From the NCBI GenBank assembly GCA_014529385.2, contig CM043956.1, positions 65,042,620-65,106,619 of the forward strand: 64,000 nucleotides of DNA, read 5' to 3'. The notes beneath the pieces are model-generated. The model saw only the letters and a program-made list of their open reading frames with translations, had not been told where the DNA came from and ran no database searches. The stretch comes from Adiantum capillus-veneris (lineage: Eukaryota; Streptophyta; Polypodiopsida; Polypodiales; Pteridaceae). Made by a program: the position numbers and the translations under genes. Within the stretch, counting starts at the first letter, position 1. Every line of letters starts with the position of its first letter. Of this stretch, positions 1 to 10,604 are shown piece by piece.

Positions 1-432
1 GGCATGAACTTTTGTCCTTAAGCTTTCATTCTTGCATGCCCAAATGCCTAAAATCTGTTTAACAATGAGAAGTGCATCTCCCTTTACCATGAGACGTTTT
101 ATCCCTTGGCCAATGCACATCTTCAAACCATGAAGTAGTGTGTCGTATTCTGCTTCATTGTTGCTAGTTGAACCTGGTAGATTGACCTTCTCTTTCATGA
201 CCACCTCTCCACTTGGGTTGAGCAACACTAGCCCTCCCCCTGCTTTTCCTGTGGCTCGACGAAAAGCTCCATCAAAGAACAAGGTAAAAGCATTGGGAAT
301 ACTTTTTGGTGGTGGCAATGGTAGGGTCTTTACTTGAGGCACCTTAATTTCCTTCTCATGTACCCTATAAGTGAGAATCCCTGCTAATTGTGCACGCACA
401 CTATCTTCTACCTTGAAAGAGTATTGGAACTC
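1..432 (-). pseudogene. Second (plant-type) RNase H domain of element A, partial
   Basis: Reverse translation gives the aRNase H of Tat elements: FFDGAF (first catalytic Asp), GGGLVLLNPSG, SNNEAEYDTLLHGL (second acidic site), then KGDALLIVKQILGIW (third Asp). Known role: removes RNA from RNA:DNA hybrids during reverse transcription. It is cut off from the upstream polyprotein by the stop at 433-435 and continues past the window edge. At about position 45 this copy keeps a Trp codon where element B has TAG. Confidence 0.8.
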
Positions 433-3171
433 TTATAACTCCATAATCCACTTTGAGATCCTAGTACTAAGATTCATTTGAGATGACACCCAAGGGAACA
501 AATTTTCTGCAGTGAGAATTACAAAAGGTTTTGGTAGTAGGTAGGATCTAAACTTTCTCACCGCAAACATGAGAGAAAGAATCATGAGTTCTGCTTCTGT
601 GTAGTCTCTCTCCAAAGCATTCATGACCCTCCTAGCAAAGTAGATGGGTCGCATCCTTGTACTGTGGGGATCTTGTTGTAGCAACACAGCACCAATTGTT
701 TCCCTTCCAACACTAGAGCTAACAAAGAATGTGTACTCCCAACAAGGAGGCATGAGTGTTGGTAGCTCTGACAAAATGACTTTAATGTTACAAAAATACT
801 CTTCAAGCTCATCAGACCATGCAAATTCTACTTGTTGTGTCAACTTTTGCAAAGGATGAAGCAACTCCGAGGCTAAGTGAATGAAGCGTGACATATACTT
901 CACCTTTTGAATGAATGAGATGACCTCCTTAATACTCTTGGGTGATGGTAGCTCAATAAGAGCCTTTGCCTTTGAAGGATCCACTTCAATGCCTTTGTAA
1001 GAAACTTTATGACCAAGCAAGATTACTTCATCCTCACCTATATGGCACTTATCGGGGTTGAGTTGACCTCCCATGTCGTAGAGCTTCTTTAAACCTTCTT
1101 CTACCCTTTGTAGATGCAATGATTTTGAGCTATAAATACAGAAATCATCAATGAACACCCTAATTGACTTTCCAAAGAATGCTTGAAACACCATATTCAT
1201 GAAGCGTTGGAAAGTTGCAGGAGCATTTGTCAGGCCAAATGGCATGACTCTAAAAGCATAACAACCCCAAGGAGTGATAAAGGTTGTTTTCAATTGATCC
1301 TCCAATGCGATACCTATTTGAAAGTAACCCGAGTAGCCATCACACACAGTGTACTTCTCATGACCAGCTACTTCATTTAGTATCTCATCCTGAAATGGGA
1401 GGGGAAAGTGATCTCTTTTTGTTGCCTCATTGAGTGGACGGTAATCCACACACACCCTCCACTTTCCGTTTTTCTTAGGAGTGACAACAACGGGAGAGAC
1501 CCACTCTGAATTCTCCACTGGATAAATGAAACCTGCTTCTAGAAGCTTTCTTACCTTCTTGAGTAAAGCCTGCTCCTTGATGACTCCTAGCCTTCGTAGC
1601 TTCTGAGCCTTGGGTGTGGCCTCTGGCTTCAACTCAATTTTGTGTTGAACAGCATCTACTCCACGCACATCGGTGTAGTCTTTAGCAAAAATCCTAGGAA
1701 ATTTCCTTAGCACACATTTGAACTCCTCTCTTTCATCCTTTGTAAGTGTTGTTGATAGAATACCTTCCAGCATCCCTTCATCTTGAACACCTTCGTTCTC
1801 TTGAGGACCTACCTCCTCCAAGCCTTGACAAGAGGTCTCTTGGTTGCTTGGCTTAAACCTTACCCCCATGACTTCGATGGAAGACTCCTCTTCAGTAATG
1901 CTGCCGCTACTTTCTTCTTCTGAAGTGCTATCGGTCCAACCTTCTTCCGTCTCACTTTGAGATGATTCTTCATGGAGCTCCTCTTGGCATTGCTCCTTCA
2001 TGTCAAAGACAACCTTCTTATGATTGTCATTCCTGCAAATTAATTTCCCACTCTCCCAATCCTGCAAAGCTCGCATTTTCATTAGCCATGGTCTTCCTAG
2101 GATAAATGGATAACCACTTCCCTTGGTCGACATAACATAAAAATCCACTGCCTTCTTAATGCCAAAGGCCTCCACAAAAACATTTTTACAAATTCCTACG
2201 CACCTAGCCTTGCTATTGTTTGCCATTTTCACTTTGATTTCAGGTGTCTCATGGATGTGCATGCCTAGTCTTTGCATGAGTCCCTCTGTCATGATGCAAA
2301 TTTGTGCACCCCCATCCACTAGACCTTTCCTAACCAATCTCCCTTTGATGTAACAGTCTAGCACCGGTGTAATGTCCTCATTCATTTCAGCTTGTGCAAT
2401 TTTTACAACAGGCACACTCTCTTTTACCTTTCTCCTAGTGCTAACTGCCCTTGTTAAATCCCTCCTAACTTGTGGACATAATGCAAGAAATTGAGGCCAT
2501 GAAATATCAGGACCCTTACCTCTCATGTCTTCCAACAAGTTGTACGGAGCCATACCATGTCCAAGAGGGAAGTCTTGGAGGTTGATACGACGTCGAGTCC
2601 TCTTGGTTTCCTTGGTTTCCTTTGCCTTCTTGCCTTGTCCATGGTCACTCTGTGATGTGACTCCTTCTTTCTCTTTACCTTTTCGTCGGCCACGCTTAAT
2701 GCCATTGGCTTCCATGTCAACCTCATTTGAATTTGTCACCTCTACCACATGCACATTTGGATCTGGCAAAGGTGGAACTCCTTCTACCCCTTGTGGAGGT
2801 GGTCTTGGTCCATTTGGCCTTTGTAGAAGCCTTGGTTGTTGACAAGCTCCTTCTCCTGCATTCACCACTGGGTAATTCAAGTTAGGTCTCCCTGGCTCTC
2901 CACGGGGCCAAGGACAATTATACATCCCATGTCCAGACTCTCCGCAATTCCAACATTGCAAGACTCTCCTAGGTCGTGGGTCTCGCTCTTCAGACTTCTT
3001 TGCTTGTCCCTTTGGACCTACGGCTTGTGCAAGGTGAATTGACAGGCTGCTTAAGGATTCATTTAACTTCTCAATCACTTCCGCCGTTACCTCAGGAAGC
3101 TCCTTAGATGTTGATGCTTGTGACTTACCTTTGGGTCTAAGACCTTCTATTGGAACCTCCCCCTTAAGCAC
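433..3171 (-). CDS. Gag C-terminus, protease, reverse transcriptase and Ty3 RNase H of element A
   Basis: A 912-codon open frame. Order: zinc knuckle CWNCGESGHGMYNC (C-X2-C-X4-H-X4-C, residues ~73-86); basic linker; retropepsin-like domain with VDGGA (active-site Asp) and ILGRPWL; an acidic Ser/Glu-rich spacer; RT with PKKNGKWRVCVDYRPLN, YSGYFQI, MPFGLTNAPATFQRF and catalytic VFIDDFCIYS; then Ty3-type RNase H with AVLLQQDP and TEAEL. It ends at a TAA where related element C reads CAA, so the stop interrupts a longer pol. The true gag start lies upstream in another frame. Expected to act in virus-like particles in the cytoplasm. Confidence 0.88.
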   Translation of the reverse strand: MLKGEVPIEGLRPKGKSQASTSKELPEVTAEVIEKLNESLSSLSIHLAQAVGPKGQAKKSEERDPRPRRVLQCWNCGESGHGMYNCPWPRGEPGRPNLNYPVVNAGEGACQQPRLLQRPNGPRPPPQGVEGVPPLPDPNVHVVEVTNSNEVDMEANGIKRGRRKGKEKEGVTSQSDHGQGKKAKETKETKRTRRRINLQDFPLGHGMAPYNLLEDMRGKGPDISWPQFLALCPQVRRDLTRAVSTRRKVKESVPVVKIAQAEMNEDITPVLDCYIKGRLVRKGLVDGGAQICIMTEGLMQRLGMHIHETPEIKVKMANNSKARCVGICKNVFVEAFGIKKAVDFYVMSTKGSGYPFILGRPWLMKMRALQDWESGKLICRNDNHKKVVFDMKEQCQEELHEESSQSETEEGWTDSTSEEESSGSITEEESSIEVMGVRFKPSNQETSCQGLEEVGPQENEGVQDEGMLEGILSTTLTKDEREEFKCVLRKFPRIFAKDYTDVRGVDAVQHKIELKPEATPKAQKLRRLGVIKEQALLKKVRKLLEAGFIYPVENSEWVSPVVVTPKKNGKWRVCVDYRPLNEATKRDHFPLPFQDEILNEVAGHEKYTVCDGYSGYFQIGIALEDQLKTTFITPWGCYAFRVMPFGLTNAPATFQRFMNMVFQAFFGKSIRVFIDDFCIYSSKSLHLQRVEEGLKKLYDMGGQLNPDKCHIGEDEVILLGHKVSYKGIEVDPSKAKALIELPSPKSIKEVISFIQKVKYMSRFIHLASELLHPLQKLTQQVEFAWSDELEEYFCNIKVILSELPTLMPPCWEYTFFVSSSVGRETIGAVLLQQDPHSTRMRPIYFARRVMNALERDYTEAELMILSLMFAVRKFRSYLLPKPFVILTAENLFPWVSSQMNLSTRISKWIMEL

Positions 3172-3671
3172 TTGAGTTTCCTATATTTCTCAGTAGCCCT
3201 AGTTTCAGCTGCATCAAAGGTAGCAGGTGCACCCGCCTCAACTTTTACCTTAAGGTCAGGAAAGAGTCCGGCTATGAACCTCTCCTTCTTTAGAAATTCT
3301 GCACCATCACCAGGGTTAGCAACATTTCGTATCCATAGAGCCCAAAGACGTAGGAACTCTTGCTTGTACAAGTAGTAGTCATCTAAGTCTTTTTGCTTAT
3401 GAGAAACAATGTCTTGCCATAGCTTTTGAGTGTTTTGGGGATCAAAGAAGTATCTCTTGAAATGATTGACAACTTCCATGTAATTTTCTTTAACTTCCTC
3501 AAGCAAAGAGTCAAACCAAGTGCTAGCATCTTTCCTAAGGACTACCTCAAACATTTCTACACGTTCTTGATCAGTTACTATCCTCTTGATACGACAAAAC
3601 ATCTTGAAATTTGCCAAACATAATTCTGCATCCTCTCCAGGCTCTCCAAAGAAAAGAGGATATCCAGACAT
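3147..3671 (-). pseudogene. Gag N-terminal (capsid) region of element A, frameshifted
   Basis: Begins MSGYPLFFGEPGEDAEL, matching the gag of element B almost residue for residue, and contains a retrotransposon-gag core (KDASTWFDSLLEEVKENY, then WQDIVSHKQKDLDDYYLYKQEF). The open frame could extend to 3758, but the shared start in B argues for ATG at 3669-3671. The frame is lost near 3160, where A has one base fewer than B in a G/A-rich run, separating it from the zinc-knuckle frame starting at 3171. Confidence 0.82.
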
Positions 3672-3764
3672 TTTTATCCATTGAATTGATTTCAAAGTGA
3701 CGCGTTTTGTTTTTTCTTTCTTTAAAAGATCTACACAATAATATTCTCTAAATTGCAATCTATT

Positions 3765-3983
3765 CTACAACAAAATAAAAATATTCACATCAAATGACCT
3801 ATGGTAATCAATGAGAGGTAGGATGACAGGGTTTGGTGACGCGAGAATTTCTCCTACTCTTTGGGCACCAAACATGAACACCATACGTTGTTGAAAATGG
3901 ATTTTTGTACTAATTGCAATGTTTATTCTAATGTGTGAAGTGAAATGAAAGAGGAAAACCTCTATTCTTGGGCCATTATCCAT
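3765..3983 (-). CDS. Leader ORF X2 of element A (72 aa, unknown function)
   Basis: ATG-initiated 72-codon ORF between X1 and gag. It matches X2 of element B (15401-15619) along its whole length and X1 more weakly. Shared core: basic residues and FQQRMVFMFGA in the middle, then NPVILPLIDY, S-F-D-V and a hydrophobic end IFILL. No known domain is recognised. Its stop lies about 95 bases before the gag ATG. Conservation of an intact frame across A, B and C suggests a real protein, which is an inference. Confidence 0.6.
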   Translation of the reverse strand: MDNGPRIEVFLFHFTSHIRINIAISTKIHFQQRMVFMFGAQRVGEILASPNPVILPLIDYHRSFDVNIFILL

Positions 3984-4004
3984 TGTCTATGCATGACCTT
4001 ATGC

Positions 4005-4217
4005 TTAAAACAAAACAAAAATATAGACGTCCAAACTAAGGTCGTACCTAATGAGAGGCAAAATAAAAGGATTTACTGATGCGTTTATCTCTGCCAACCT
4101 AAGAGGACCTAAAATTCTACGAATTACACGTTGAAATTGCAACTTAGTACTAACAATTATGTGTACCTTTTGCCTTGCAATGGGAATGAAGGGATCATAC
4201 AAATTCTCGTGATTCAT
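4005..4217 (-). CDS. Leader ORF X1 of element A (70 aa, unknown function)
   Basis: ATG-initiated 70-codon ORF starting about 55 bases after the primer-binding site. It differs from X1 of element B at only three residues by eye. Paralogous to X2: both have a central basic stretch, a glycine-containing hydrophobic block (RILGPLRLAEI) and NPFILPLIRYD followed by a hydrophobic C-terminus (VYIFVLF). No signal peptide, zinc ligands or enzyme motif. The name X is only a label used here. Confidence 0.6.
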   Translation of the reverse strand: MNHENLYDPFIPIARQKVHIIVSTKLQFQRVIRRILGPLRLAEINASVNPFILPLIRYDLSLDVYIFVLF

Positions 4218-4272
4218 GCAAGCTACTTGATTATGCTAAAGGTTGAGCCTACACAAAACATACACAAGCCTG

Positions 4273-4290
4273 TCCTCCGTGGGGGCACCA
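4273..4290 (-). promoter_or_regulatory. Primer-binding site of element A
   Basis: On the minus strand this reads TGGTGCCCCCACGGAGGA, four bases inside the 5' LTR end. The TGG start pairs with the CCA tail of a tRNA. It is identical in element B and nearly so in C. It is neither the initiator-Met site (TGGTATCAGAGC) nor the Asp-type site (TGGCGCCGTTGCC). The tRNA is not assigned. Confidence 0.8.
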
Positions 4291-5132
4291 AAATTGAGGC
4301 GGTCCGGGGCGGGCTACAAGAGAGGCGACCTCTAAACACCCCTCAAGGCGCCCGTGCTGCTCAATTGGGGCTGGGGCAACCACAAGCACAACACAACAAC
4401 AAACCCACAGCCAAACCCAAACAAGATAGGGGCACCACCTAGTTATGGTATGCGAACTAGGACGCAAGAGAGATTTTGGCACAACCAAGAAGATGCACCA
4501 CACAACATACACAAGCAACCTCACACCAAGACACACATGAAATGGACCAGAGAGAGCTAGAGCAAAGGAAAGAGAGAGAGGAAAGGATCTTGTGTAATAC
4601 CTTATTTGTGACTTGCAAATGGAGATGGTTCGTTATGATGCTATCATAGAACTTGTACAAACTCACTCAATGCTTAGTGATTGCTAAACATTGACAAAAC
4701 ACACACACACTGTCTTAGGGTGTGGGAGACCTCTCACCACAATACCCTCTTACAATGGACAAAAAAATGGCAATGAAAAACACACTAAAACACTTTCTAA
4801 AATCAAGATCAATCGATAAAAACTCAAAATACACAAGTCACCTTGAATTCACCAAACCGTATTGTACAAATGGAAGGACGAAGATTTGAACGTCGAATCA
4901 CTCCTTTGATGCACCAAACCTCAATTTATTGATGATGAAGGAGCATATACAACAGTGGTTTTGAGATTTGTGGAACTCACGCTCTCTCACTTGCAATGTG
5001 TAGCTTGAAGGCTTCTCTCACACCAAGAGTGAAGCTCACAAGTGGTTGCTACACCTAAGTCTCTCCTCACGCATAGAGTGTTGGGGTGCTATGTGAGATA
5101 TTGGAGGTTGTTTTACAAGAAGGAGAGGGGCC

Positions 5133-5140
5133 TATTTATA
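5133..5140 (-). promoter_or_regulatory. TATA box in LTR of element A
   Basis: CCTATAAATAGGCCCCT on the minus strand, conserved at the same place in both LTRs of B. It probably sets the U3/R boundary and drives the genomic RNA. Confidence 0.6.
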
Positions 5141-5316
5141 GGTTTGAGACACCTCATTAAGATTATTGGAAATCCTATTTTACAAGCTAACAAATCAGGA
5201 TTATGATTTTTTGAATATCAAAACAATGCGGGCCTTCTTTGTCTGCTTGAGTCATGGGTGTGGGCTCAAAAGAGAGCATTATTGATGGTAGATAAGGTGA
5301 AAGTAAGTTTTAAGGA

Positions 5317-5319
<3 letters not shown>

Positions 5320-5362
<43 letters not shown>
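5320..5362. repeat. (AG)n microsatellite in LTR of A
   Basis: About 43 bases of pure AG. Homologous tracts in the LTRs of B are shorter (about 24) and longer (about 50). Confidence 0.95.
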
Positions 5363-5364
<2 letters not shown>

Positions 5365-6976
5365 ACTATACATGTCTTTAGGTGAGGTGTCTTTTATGGT
5401 TAGGTCAATGCTATTTTGTGTTAGTATGTTAGTCGTTAGTAATCACTAGAAAGTTAATGTTACATTTACAATGGGTAGAGTGAGTTGATTTGATGAAGGA
5501 AGAGGGGTGAATTAAAAGAGAATCATTGAGATGGTGAAGCTTTGAAGAAGCTTGAACTCACCCTTGTGTAGATTGTGGAAAAAATGACCGCTGGTCTTCT
5601 TCTTCTTCTTCGCTTCTTTACGCCGCCGCCACGGTTGACCACCACGATGAAAAGAGAATTTGTTGACGAAAAATCCTCAATTTGCAGAAGTTATCATGGT
5701 TAAGATGCTGAATTTTAGATATTTTAGGAGAGGTAAATGAAATTGTAACATAGAAGCAATAGAGAGAGACATGGAGAGGGTGTATGTATGTAGAGGTTCA
5801 TAAAAGAACTATAGGGATGAGAGAGAAGGGTAATGGTGAAGAGGGTGGGAGAAGCCATGGAAATTGCAGGTTTGAGTGAGGGAAGGAGAGGGAGGGATGT
5901 GTAAGAGTGAGTAGGTGTGTGGAAGGGTGAGAGAAAACTAAGGGCTACTTGTGAGAAAAGTGGGCAGACTGGGGTCCACTCAAAAAATCATAGCTCACCG
6001 CTGGTAGCTCCAAAAATCATGAAAAACTTTGAGGTGATTGTTCAGAGCGTGGGCTACATTTTCTCTTTTGACCACCGCTCCAAATTCGGAGTGGAGATAG
6101 GTGCCAAAATTCTCACCAAAAAGCCTGTTTTTTATGCCTGCAAAAGTCTTTTAGTGGCCCCCTCCTTTGTTGAATTTGTACAATGCATCCAAGAGTGAGC
6201 CCCTCCTTTGTCATATTATAATACAAAGCATTCAAGTTGCCCTTGACCCATGCATGGAGGAGGATTATTGGTGAAATAAGAAATATATACATGGTGGGAC
6301 TAGTGTATGGACTATTCATGGACTTTAGCTCAATGAGGACATGGTGTTAGAATAATGAGTAAAAATAATAATAAAAATATGGAGGAGTTATGGATATGGA
6401 AAGATATTGGAATCATATGATATGGTCCCCCTTTGAATTATTTTGGGTGAAAGAGGAAAAGGTATGCAAGTAAATAATATAATAAAAGTAACCAATGAGT
6501 AGAAATCAATTTTTTGTTTTCACGAGGGTGAGGGTGAAAATGTGGGAGTGATTTGTATAAAGGAAAAATATGAGGTTAGAGTATGTACATATTGGCAAAA
6601 AATATAATTATGGTGTAAGAGGATGAAAGAAGATGTACATAGGTTTAATAAAACACACACCTAAGTAGAAATATTTAAATAAAATACCAAAATAATTATA
6701 AAAAATCCCTATATTTAGACCATATATACAATGAAATATTTACACACAAAGAGGCCATAATATACTTTTATTTTTTTATTTTTTTTATTTTTTTTTGGCT
6801 CACCTAGCCCAGTGACTAGCTAGCTGAGGGTTTTTTAAGAAGATATGGGAAAAGTCCCGTGACTCACGCACGCCTATGTACAGTGAAATGGTAGGGATAG
6901 CCAAAGTGTTTGGGTGATATTGGTAGGGTAATATAACTCACTGTGGCAATTACAAAGAGCCGAAAAACGGCTATCA

Positions 6977-7985
6977 ATAGATGCTAGTGAGCGTAGTCGC
7001 ACTATTCCACTTGTAAATCCTCTTGCTTCTGATAAGTCAATGAAGAGCTCAGTTTTTGCGTACATGATTTTTGTAAAAGAGTCTCTAAAAGATACTAATG
7101 TTTCATCAAATGTAAATGGTAGGAATCAAGAAGATTTAGACTTGTCTAATTTTCTAGAAGGATTCCAAGATGTGTTCATCGATGATATCTCTATGGACTT
7201 ACCTCAAAAACGAGGGGATGATGACCATCGCATTGAGCTCCTTCCTGGAAGCATACCACCTAACAAGCCTCTTTATCGAGTCTCACAAGCTCAACAAGAG
7301 GAGATCATGAGGCAAGTACAAGAGCTGGTAGACAAAGGAATGGTGAGGCCTAGTTCCTCTCCCTTTTGTTCTCCAGTCCTTTTCGTGCAAAGAAAGATGG
7401 TACATACCGTATGTGTGTGGACTATCAAGCACTAAACCATATCACTATCAAAAACAAATTTCCCATACCTTGGGTAGAAGATCTGTTTGATAAGATCAAG
7501 GCTCCACCTACTTCAGTAGGATTGACCTTAAGAGTGGCTATCATAAAATAAGGATAGTGGATGAAGATATCTTAAAGACCGCGTTTCGCACAACGTTTGG
7601 TCTTTATGAATATCTAGTCATGCCTTTTGGCTTGACTAATGCACCAGCTATGTTCAATCGTTTGATGGAGAAAATTTTTAGAACATACCGCAAATTCACT
7701 GGAGTGTTTTTTGATGATATCATCATCTACTCCAAGTCTTTGGAGGAACATAAGCAACATCTCCAAGTGATTTTTCAAGGATTGAGGGAGAACAAGCTTT
7801 TTCTCAACCAAAAGAAAAGTGAATTCTTCCTTCAAGAGATTCAATACCTAGGTCATATTATCTCTAAAGATGGTATCCAAATGGATCCATCAAAGTTAGA
7901 GGTAATAAAAGCATGGCCTAACCCAAGAAATCTACATGAGCTAAGAGCTTTGTTGGTATGTGCGCATATTATAGATGCTTCATAG
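6977..7985 (+). pseudogene. Reverse transcriptase of chromovirus G, broken
   Basis: Segments in more than one frame: FLEGFQDVF and GSIPPNKPLYRVS (RT start), RKKDGTYRMCVDYQALN after a frame change near 7380, then from 7557 LVMPFGLTNAPAMFNRLM, catalytic VFFDDIIIYS and YLGHIISKDG. The polymerase Asp pair is intact. Frame breaks near 7380, 7540 and 7960 make this non-functional. Upstream sequence is cut by the LTR of A. Confidence 0.85.
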
Positions 7986-8113
7986 CAAAATTCTCTCAAG
8001 TAGCAGGACCACTACACGACTTAACTAAGAAGAACGTTAAGTTTGTATGAACTACTAAGGAGAAAAATGCTTTTGAAAAGATCAAAGAGAAGCTTACTTA
8101 CCAACCAGTCCTC

Positions 8114-8797
8114 GTGCTTTCGGATCTCTCAAAGCCGTTTGAGGTCCAATGTGATGCTTGTGGTGATTGCCTTGGAGCAGTTTTGCTTCAAGAAGGGCAT
8201 GCCATAGCATATGAGAGCCGAAGGCTCAATATTGATGAACGAGTCTTGGGCATTTTTAAGAAAGAGATTTTAGTTGTTCTACATGTCCTAGACACATGGA
8301 AGCACTACATATTGGGGACTCCATTTATCAAGTATTTCATGACGCAAACCAAGCTTTCCGACAAACAAATGAGGTGGGAAAATTTTCTTTCGCAATATAG
8401 TTTCCATATTGCTCACATAGCTGGTAAGCACAATCAAGTGGTCAATGCACTTTCACGACGACCCAAAGTTAATACGGTGTCTATAGCTACTCACAATGAT
8501 CTATCCTCTATGATAGATGAGTATGCTACTGACCCTGACTTTAGAGACATAATGTCAGCACTTGCTTTGGGGAAGAAAGAGGAACCATTCACCTTGCAGG
8601 ATGGTTATCTTCTCCACGGCAATAGGCAATGTGTTACCCATTCCCTTCGTGAGAAAGTTATGTATGAATCCCATGATCCTCCATATGCGGGCCATAGAGG
8701 TATTCAACCTACTCTCCGAGGAGTAGAGACGTACTTCTATTGGCCTACCATGAAAGTATGTTTCAAAATGTGTAGTATGCCAAAAGACCAAGTATGA
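8114..8797 (+). pseudogene. RNase H and integrase zinc domain of chromovirus G
   Basis: Starts in the Ty3 RNase H with LSKPFEVQCDACGDCLGAVL and YESRRLN, then HIAGKHNQVVNALSRRP, which marks the end of RNase H. It continues to an HHCC-type integrase N-terminus (ESHDPPYAGHRGIQPT, YFYWPTM), where the frame breaks: the second pair of zinc ligands is out of frame after about 8770. Confidence 0.8.
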
Positions 8798-8828
8798 TAG
8801 AGGGAAGCAACCTGGATTACTCCAGCCA

Positions 8829-9527
8829 TTGCCTATCCCAAATTCACCATGGGAGAGTATATCCATGGATTTCATCTTTGGATTACCCAATTCTATCCAT
8901 GGGAATACAAGAATATGGACAATAGTTGACAGGTTTAGCAAGCAAGCACGTTTTATTCCTGTCAAAAAGACTACTAAGGCACATCAAATGGCAACTCTCT
9001 TCATATCTTAGATTTTCAAGCACCATGGATTACCCACATCCATTGTGTCAGATAGAGATCCTAGGATGACCAGTAATTTCTGGAAAGGTCTCTTTGAAAA
9101 TCTAGGAACAAGATTGAATTTCTCTTCGGCCTATCACCCACAAACGAATGGCCAAAGTGAGATAGCCAATCTTATGCTACTCGATCTACTCAATACTTAT
9201 GTTACTGAAGTAGATCAACGCTCACAATGGGAAAAGTATTTACCTCTTGTAGAGTATGCCTACAATAATACTGTAAATACTTCTATGGGAAAAGCACCTT
9301 TTGAGATTATTGAGGGAAGACCTAAAAGTCCCTTGCTACTCAAAGTACATGGGAAGATCTTCGCCGCCGATGAGTATAGCCGTGACCTACAAGAATCTTT
9401 TCAAAAGATTAAGGAGGCTATATCCATCTCTCAACAAAGGCAAAAAGCTGTTGTTGATAAGCACAGAAGAGCCTTAATGTTCAAAGAAATGATTGGGTCT
9501 TACTCAAGTTTCCTAAGACTCGATTAA
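8829..9527 (+). pseudogene. Integrase catalytic core of chromovirus G
   Basis: DDE integrase: SMDFIFGLPNS (first Asp), VSDRDPRMTSNFWKGL (second Asp), AYHPQTNGQSEIAN (Glu), then YAYNNTVNTSMGKAPFEI. A TAG at 9009-9011 interrupts it between the first and second catalytic Asp. The frame is open again from 9045. Known role: inserts the cDNA copy into chromosomes. Confidence 0.83.
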
Positions 9528-9610
9528 GGCAAACGACGGGCAAAAATCCTATAGGCCATCAAAAGTATTATGCTAAACTAGCAAAAAGATACTATGGTCC
9601 TTTCCAAATA

Positions 9611-9946
9611 TTGAAGTCCATCAATGAGACGGCTTATCAACTCAAGTTGCCCAACCATTGGCTCATCCACAATGCCTTTCATGTAAGCCTACTTAAGCCC
9701 TACAAAGGAGATCCACCAACTGAACCAATTATTGAAGACCCTCCCGAAGTTGAAGACCAAGAAGAGGTGCTACAACCTGAAGCTGTTCCTCGGCATGAAG
9801 ACACGGTACTACGACATGGTAAGATTATCCAACGGTATCTTATTAAGTTCAAAAATTATCCTTTTGAAGATGCTAGATGGATGCAAGGAATACAGCTTAA
9901 GGATAGTATGAACCTTGTCAATGCTTACAATGCTACATTAGAGTAA
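9611..9946 (+). CDS. C-terminal chromodomain of chromovirus G integrase
   Basis: First part (AYQLKLPNHWLIHNAFHVSLLKPY) is the conserved GPY/F-to-C-terminal region of chromoviral integrase. The last ~50 residues (LIKFKNYPFEDARWMQG) match the chromodomain core, normally read as (V/L)KWKGYP...ATWE. The chromodomain is known to steer integration to marked chromatin. Aromatic-cage residues look altered (Phe for Trp at KFKNYP). The frame upstream is broken. Confidence 0.75.
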   Translation: MKSINETAYQLKLPNHWLIHNAFHVSLLKPYKGDPPTEPIIEDPPEVEDQEEVLQPEAVPRHEDTVLRHGKIIQRYLIKFKNYPFEDARWMQGIQLKDSMNLVNAYNATLE

Positions 9947-10305
9947 GCAAAAGTACAAATTTCTTTTAAATGACTCATGTTTTTATCTTATAAGACTAGT
10001 CCTCGTTTTGATTGTGCACAAATTTAACTAGTATGCATGCTTAGAGTCATGTTTGTGATGACGACGTCTCTCAAACACCAAGTAGAATTTGTCACTCTAC
10101 TTTGGGAGAATGAAATGGACTAAAGAGCAGACATGCTTGCGTCAGCTATGTCTCCCAAGCACCAAATGGATTAGTCATCCATCTTGTAAAGATGTCGTAG
10201 GGTAAAAAGGGATCCTCTACCCGCTAAGTAAAATTGACTAATGATTAAGGCTTTATCTCTTCTACCTCATAGTCGAGGATGACTATGATTTCAAGAGAGA
10301 GTTAA
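9947..10305 (+). other. 3' untranslated region and polypurine tract of G
   Basis: No coding. Contains two related ~75 bp stretches ending in phrases such as CACCAAGTAGA and CACCAAATGGA. A purine-rich stretch (CAAGAGAGAGTTAA, 10292-10305) abuts the LTR and is the likely plus-strand primer. Confidence 0.6.
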
Positions 10306-10604
10306 TGTCATAAAATCTAATATCTAATATCTAACCAACCCAAATTATTTTCTCATATTAAATTGATCACTTAATGTGGGAGAATAAACGGGAACAAGTG
10401 TTAAGATATAGACATGTGCTTATAGATCTATCTCAACACGGGGCCAATGGTAAAGGGGCCCAAATGAGAGATGGTCTATCAAAGAGCAAGGCTAACAAAT
10501 GGAGCATAAGACCTTAGGGTTAGCTTCATTGAAGACCTCCAATAATGTGTGTAAAAGGCCTTTGACCTTAGGTAAGCTAGGGCTGAGCTTGAGGCGCGAG
10601 AACC

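Larger units (their letters stand above)
1..6976 (-). mobile_element. Element A: Tat-lineage Ty3/gypsy retrotransposon, 3' part outside window
   Basis: Read on the minus strand the order is 5' LTR (4295-6976), PBS, two small leader ORFs (X1, X2), gag, protease, reverse transcriptase, RNase H and a second plant-type RNase H that runs off at position 1. The second RNase H and very long LTR are known traits of the Tat lineage. It is inserted in chromovirus G, whose RT region starts directly at 6977. Integrase and the 3' LTR must lie left of the window, so the target-site duplication cannot be checked. Coding damage: a one-base deletion in gag near 3160 and a stop at 433-435. It lacks the Y ORFs found in sister element B. 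Confidence 0.9.
4295..6976 (-). repeat. 5' LTR of element A (2,682 bp)
   Basis: Bounded by TG...CA on the minus strand: begins TGATAGCCG at 6976 and ends CGCCTCA at 4295. The same sequence occurs as both LTRs of element B. It carries a TATA box, an (AG)n tract at 5320-5362 and a purine/pyrimidine-biased U3. It directly abuts chromovirus G at 6977. Confidence 0.92.

Noticed and set aside
1-6976. A and B as one inverted duplication of the locus
   Set aside because: Flanks differ (chromovirus G versus 249 bp repeat) and leaders differ by the Y ORFs; they are independent insertions.
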